Source: Actinomycetales bacterium Ga0077552
Lineage (GTDB): Bacteria; Actinomycetota; Actinomycetes; Actinomycetales; Microbacteriaceae
Assembly (NCBI GenBank): GCA_001464255.1
Contig: LNFD01000084.1
Span: 1-5,623 of the forward strand
DNA length: 5,623 nt
Direction: 5' to 3'
Shown: positions 4,774-5,623 of the stretch, piece after piece
How the letters are laid out: every line of letters starts with the position of its first letter
Position numbering within the stretch: position 1 is the stretch's first letter
Position numbers and translations under genes: made by a program
Notes under the pieces: model-generated
The model's input: the letters and a program-made list of their open reading frames with translations, nothing else
Told to the model about the DNA's origin: nothing
The model's database searches: none

Positions 4774-5556
4774 ATGGAAGAGATGTTCTCTTCCCTCTAC
4801 GACGTGACCGTCGAGCGCACGCCCACGGGCGTGCTGCCGGTCATCAAGCCGCTCCTGGGCTGGCGCGTGCTCGTGCCGCGCGGCGGCAAGTGGGGCGACG
4901 GCGTGGCCGCGCAGCTGCGCATGCTGGGCGCCGCCCCCGTCATCGCGCCCCTCATCAACTTCGCCGGCACCGAGCATCCCGAGCAGCTCTCGAGCGAGCT
5001 CGACGCCCTCCAGGCGGGCGACTACGGATGGCTCGTCGTGACGAGCGCGACCACGGTCGACGTGCTCGTCGGGCACGGCGTGCGGGTGCCCGCGACGACG
5101 CGCATCGCGGCCGTCGGCGAGACGACCGCGCACGCCCTGCAGCTCGCCGGCTACTCGGTCGACTTCGTGCCGAGCGACCACTCGGCCCGCGGGCTCGTGC
5201 GCGAGTGGCCCGGCACTGCTGCGCAGGGCCCCGTGCTCGTACCGCAGAGCGAGATCGCCGAGCCCACCCTCGTGAGCGGCCTCGCCGACCGCGGCATCGA
5301 CGCGCGCTTCGTGAGCGCCTATCGCACCGTCGGCGTCACGGCCCCGGCCGAGGTCGTCGCCGACATCGCCGCGGGCGGCATCCGCGCGCTCATCGTCAGC
5401 TCGGGCAGTGTCGCGCGCCAGATCGCCGAGCAGTTCGCCCCGCTGCCGGCGAGCACCGTCATCGTCTGCATCGGCCCGCGCACGGCCTTCGACGCTCGCG
5501 CCGCGGGCCTCACCGTGCACCGCATCGCCGAGGAGCGCTCGACGGTCACGTCGTAG
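4774..5556 (+). CDS. hemD: Uroporphyrinogen-III synthase (HemD), C-terminus probably replaced by inverted repeat
   Basis: HemD cyclises hydroxymethylbilane to uroporphyrinogen III with inversion of ring D, in the cytoplasm, the branch point toward heme, siroheme and corrinoids. The 260-residue frame shows HEM4-family features: GWRVLVPRGGKWGDGVAAQLRMLGA (29-53), LVVTSATTVDVL (87-98), IAAVGETTAHAL (111-122), LVPQSEIAEPTL (155-166), YRTVGV (183-188), ALIVSSGSVARQI (205-217) and VICIGPRTAFDARAAGL (229-245). The ATG at 4774 has GGAG five bases upstream and gives about 25 residues before the conserved core; a later GTG at 4831 lacks a ribosome site. Oddly, the last five codons (residues 256-260) and the stop are encoded by the inverted-repeat arm. 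Relatives usually continue after IAEER with a final helix (pattern like AEALIDAL), so about 10-15 native residues are probably lost. It lies 40 bases after the DUF3618 gene; other heme genes may lie beyond the edge. Confidence 0.9.
   Translation: MEEMFSSLYDVTVERTPTGVLPVIKPLLGWRVLVPRGGKWGDGVAAQLRMLGAAPVIAPLINFAGTEHPEQLSSELDALQAGDYGWLVVTSATTVDVLVGHGVRVPATTRIAAVGETTAHALQLAGYSVDFVPSDHSARGLVREWPGTAAQGPVLVPQSEIAEPTLVSGLADRGIDARFVSAYRTVGVTAPAEVVADIAAGGIRALIVSSGSVARQIAEQFAPLPASTVIVCIGPRTAFDARAAGLTVHRIAEERSTVTS
4776..4794 (+). repeat. 19-bp palindrome at the start of hemD
   Basis: GGAAGAGATGTTCTCTTCC has two perfect 8-base arms around a TGT centre. It begins at the G of the hemD ATG and covers codons 1-7. 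It could form a second hairpin directly after the stem at 4748-4772, or be a binding site for a dimeric regulator. It is also present in the right repeat arm (5559-5577). Function is unproven. Confidence 0.5.
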
Positions 5557-5623
5557 AGGGAAGAGAACATCTCTTCCATGATGACTCCGCGGGCGCGAGA
5601 GTCATAATCGGCACGACCCTCAG
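5535..5623 (-). repeat. Right arm of 89-bp perfect inverted repeat, running to the window end
   Basis: This is the exact reverse complement of 4730-4818. The junction with hemD falls at the small palindrome GAGCGCTC (5533-5540), where GCGC is shared between hemD and the repeat, the sort of micro-homology expected at a fold-back or template-switch point. The arm carries a second, inverted copy of the hemD ribosome-binding site, start codon and first 15 codons, which now read antisense back into hemD. Because the repeat meets the final base of the window, its outer boundary is unknown. Confidence 0.97.

Larger units (their letters stand above)
4730..4818 (+). repeat. Left arm of 89-bp perfect inverted repeat
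   Basis: These 89 bases are the exact reverse complement of 5535-5623. The arm runs from the last base before the DUF3618 stop codon, across the intergenic gap, and through the first 15 codons of hemD. It fits its surroundings: the DUF3618 stop, a ribosome-binding site and an in-frame hemD start. This is therefore probably the original copy and the right arm the secondary one. The match ends at 4818 on the inner side; on the outer side the right arm hits the window edge, so the true repeat may be longer. Confidence 0.97.

Noticed and set aside
4720..5520. Long minus-strand frame opposite hemD
   Set aside because: It is a shadow frame rich in Arg, Ala, Asp and Gly with no recognisable domain, and hemD on the plus strand is well supported.
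5319..5579. Minus-strand frame starting with the same 15 residues as HemD
   Set aside because: It starts from the inverted copy of the hemD start and then reads antisense through hemD. It is a by-product of the repeat rather than a gene.
4730..5623. A transposon or cassette with 89-bp terminal inverted repeats carrying hemD
   Set aside because: There is no transposase, no visible target duplication, and the left arm contains native sequence of both flanking genes. A fold-back duplication or chimera explains it better.
1..5623. tRNA, rRNA, CRISPR arrays, riboswitches, insertion sequences
   Set aside because: I looked on both strands and saw no tRNA-like arms, repeat-spacer pattern, transposase motif or recognisable riboswitch core.

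Overview
The window is very GC-rich, with G or C at most third codon positions. It uses GTG starts and 4-bp stop/start overlaps, and carries a DtxR/IdeR-type iron box. This points to a high-GC actinobacterium. The YtxH-like / holin-like / DUF3618 gene trio and the HemD sequence style fit Microbacteriaceae, but that placement is inference.

Left part (1-3653, minus strand): a tightly coupled iron-siderophore uptake operon, read from right to left. It encodes a siderophore-interacting FAD reductase (SIP family), two FecCD-type permease subunits and a FecE/FepC-type ATPase cut by the left edge. The reductase releases iron from imported ferric siderophore, the permeases form the membrane channel and the ATPase powers it. 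No substrate-binding lipoprotein gene is visible. A 19-bp near-perfect palindrome (3642-3660) matches the DtxR/IdeR box and overlaps the start codon of the first gene, so the operon is very probably repressed when iron is plentiful. The ATPase appears to lack its Q-loop.

Middle part (3654-4733, plus strand): a short divergent intergenic region, then three small envelope-associated genes joined by ATGA overlaps or a close ribosome-binding site: a YtxH-like protein, a DUF1469/phage_holin_3_6-like protein broken by an out-of-frame deletion, and a DUF3618 protein.

Right part (4734-5623): uroporphyrinogen-III synthase (HemD), a tetrapyrrole/heme pathway enzyme. It begins just after two small hairpins that surround its ribosome-binding site and start codon. 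An 89-bp sequence spanning the end of the DUF3618 gene and the start of hemD reappears, exactly inverted, at the end of hemD and runs to the last base of the window. It appears to replace the native HemD C-terminus. This is either a fold-back rearrangement or, more likely, a chimeric sequence or assembly end.

Overall the gene content is ordinary. The points worth a second look are structural: the 89-bp inverted repeat, the missing Q-loop and the broken holin-like gene. All three could be assembly or amplification artefacts and should be checked before any biological reading. I found no RNA genes, CRISPR arrays or insertion sequences, and no convincing new system.
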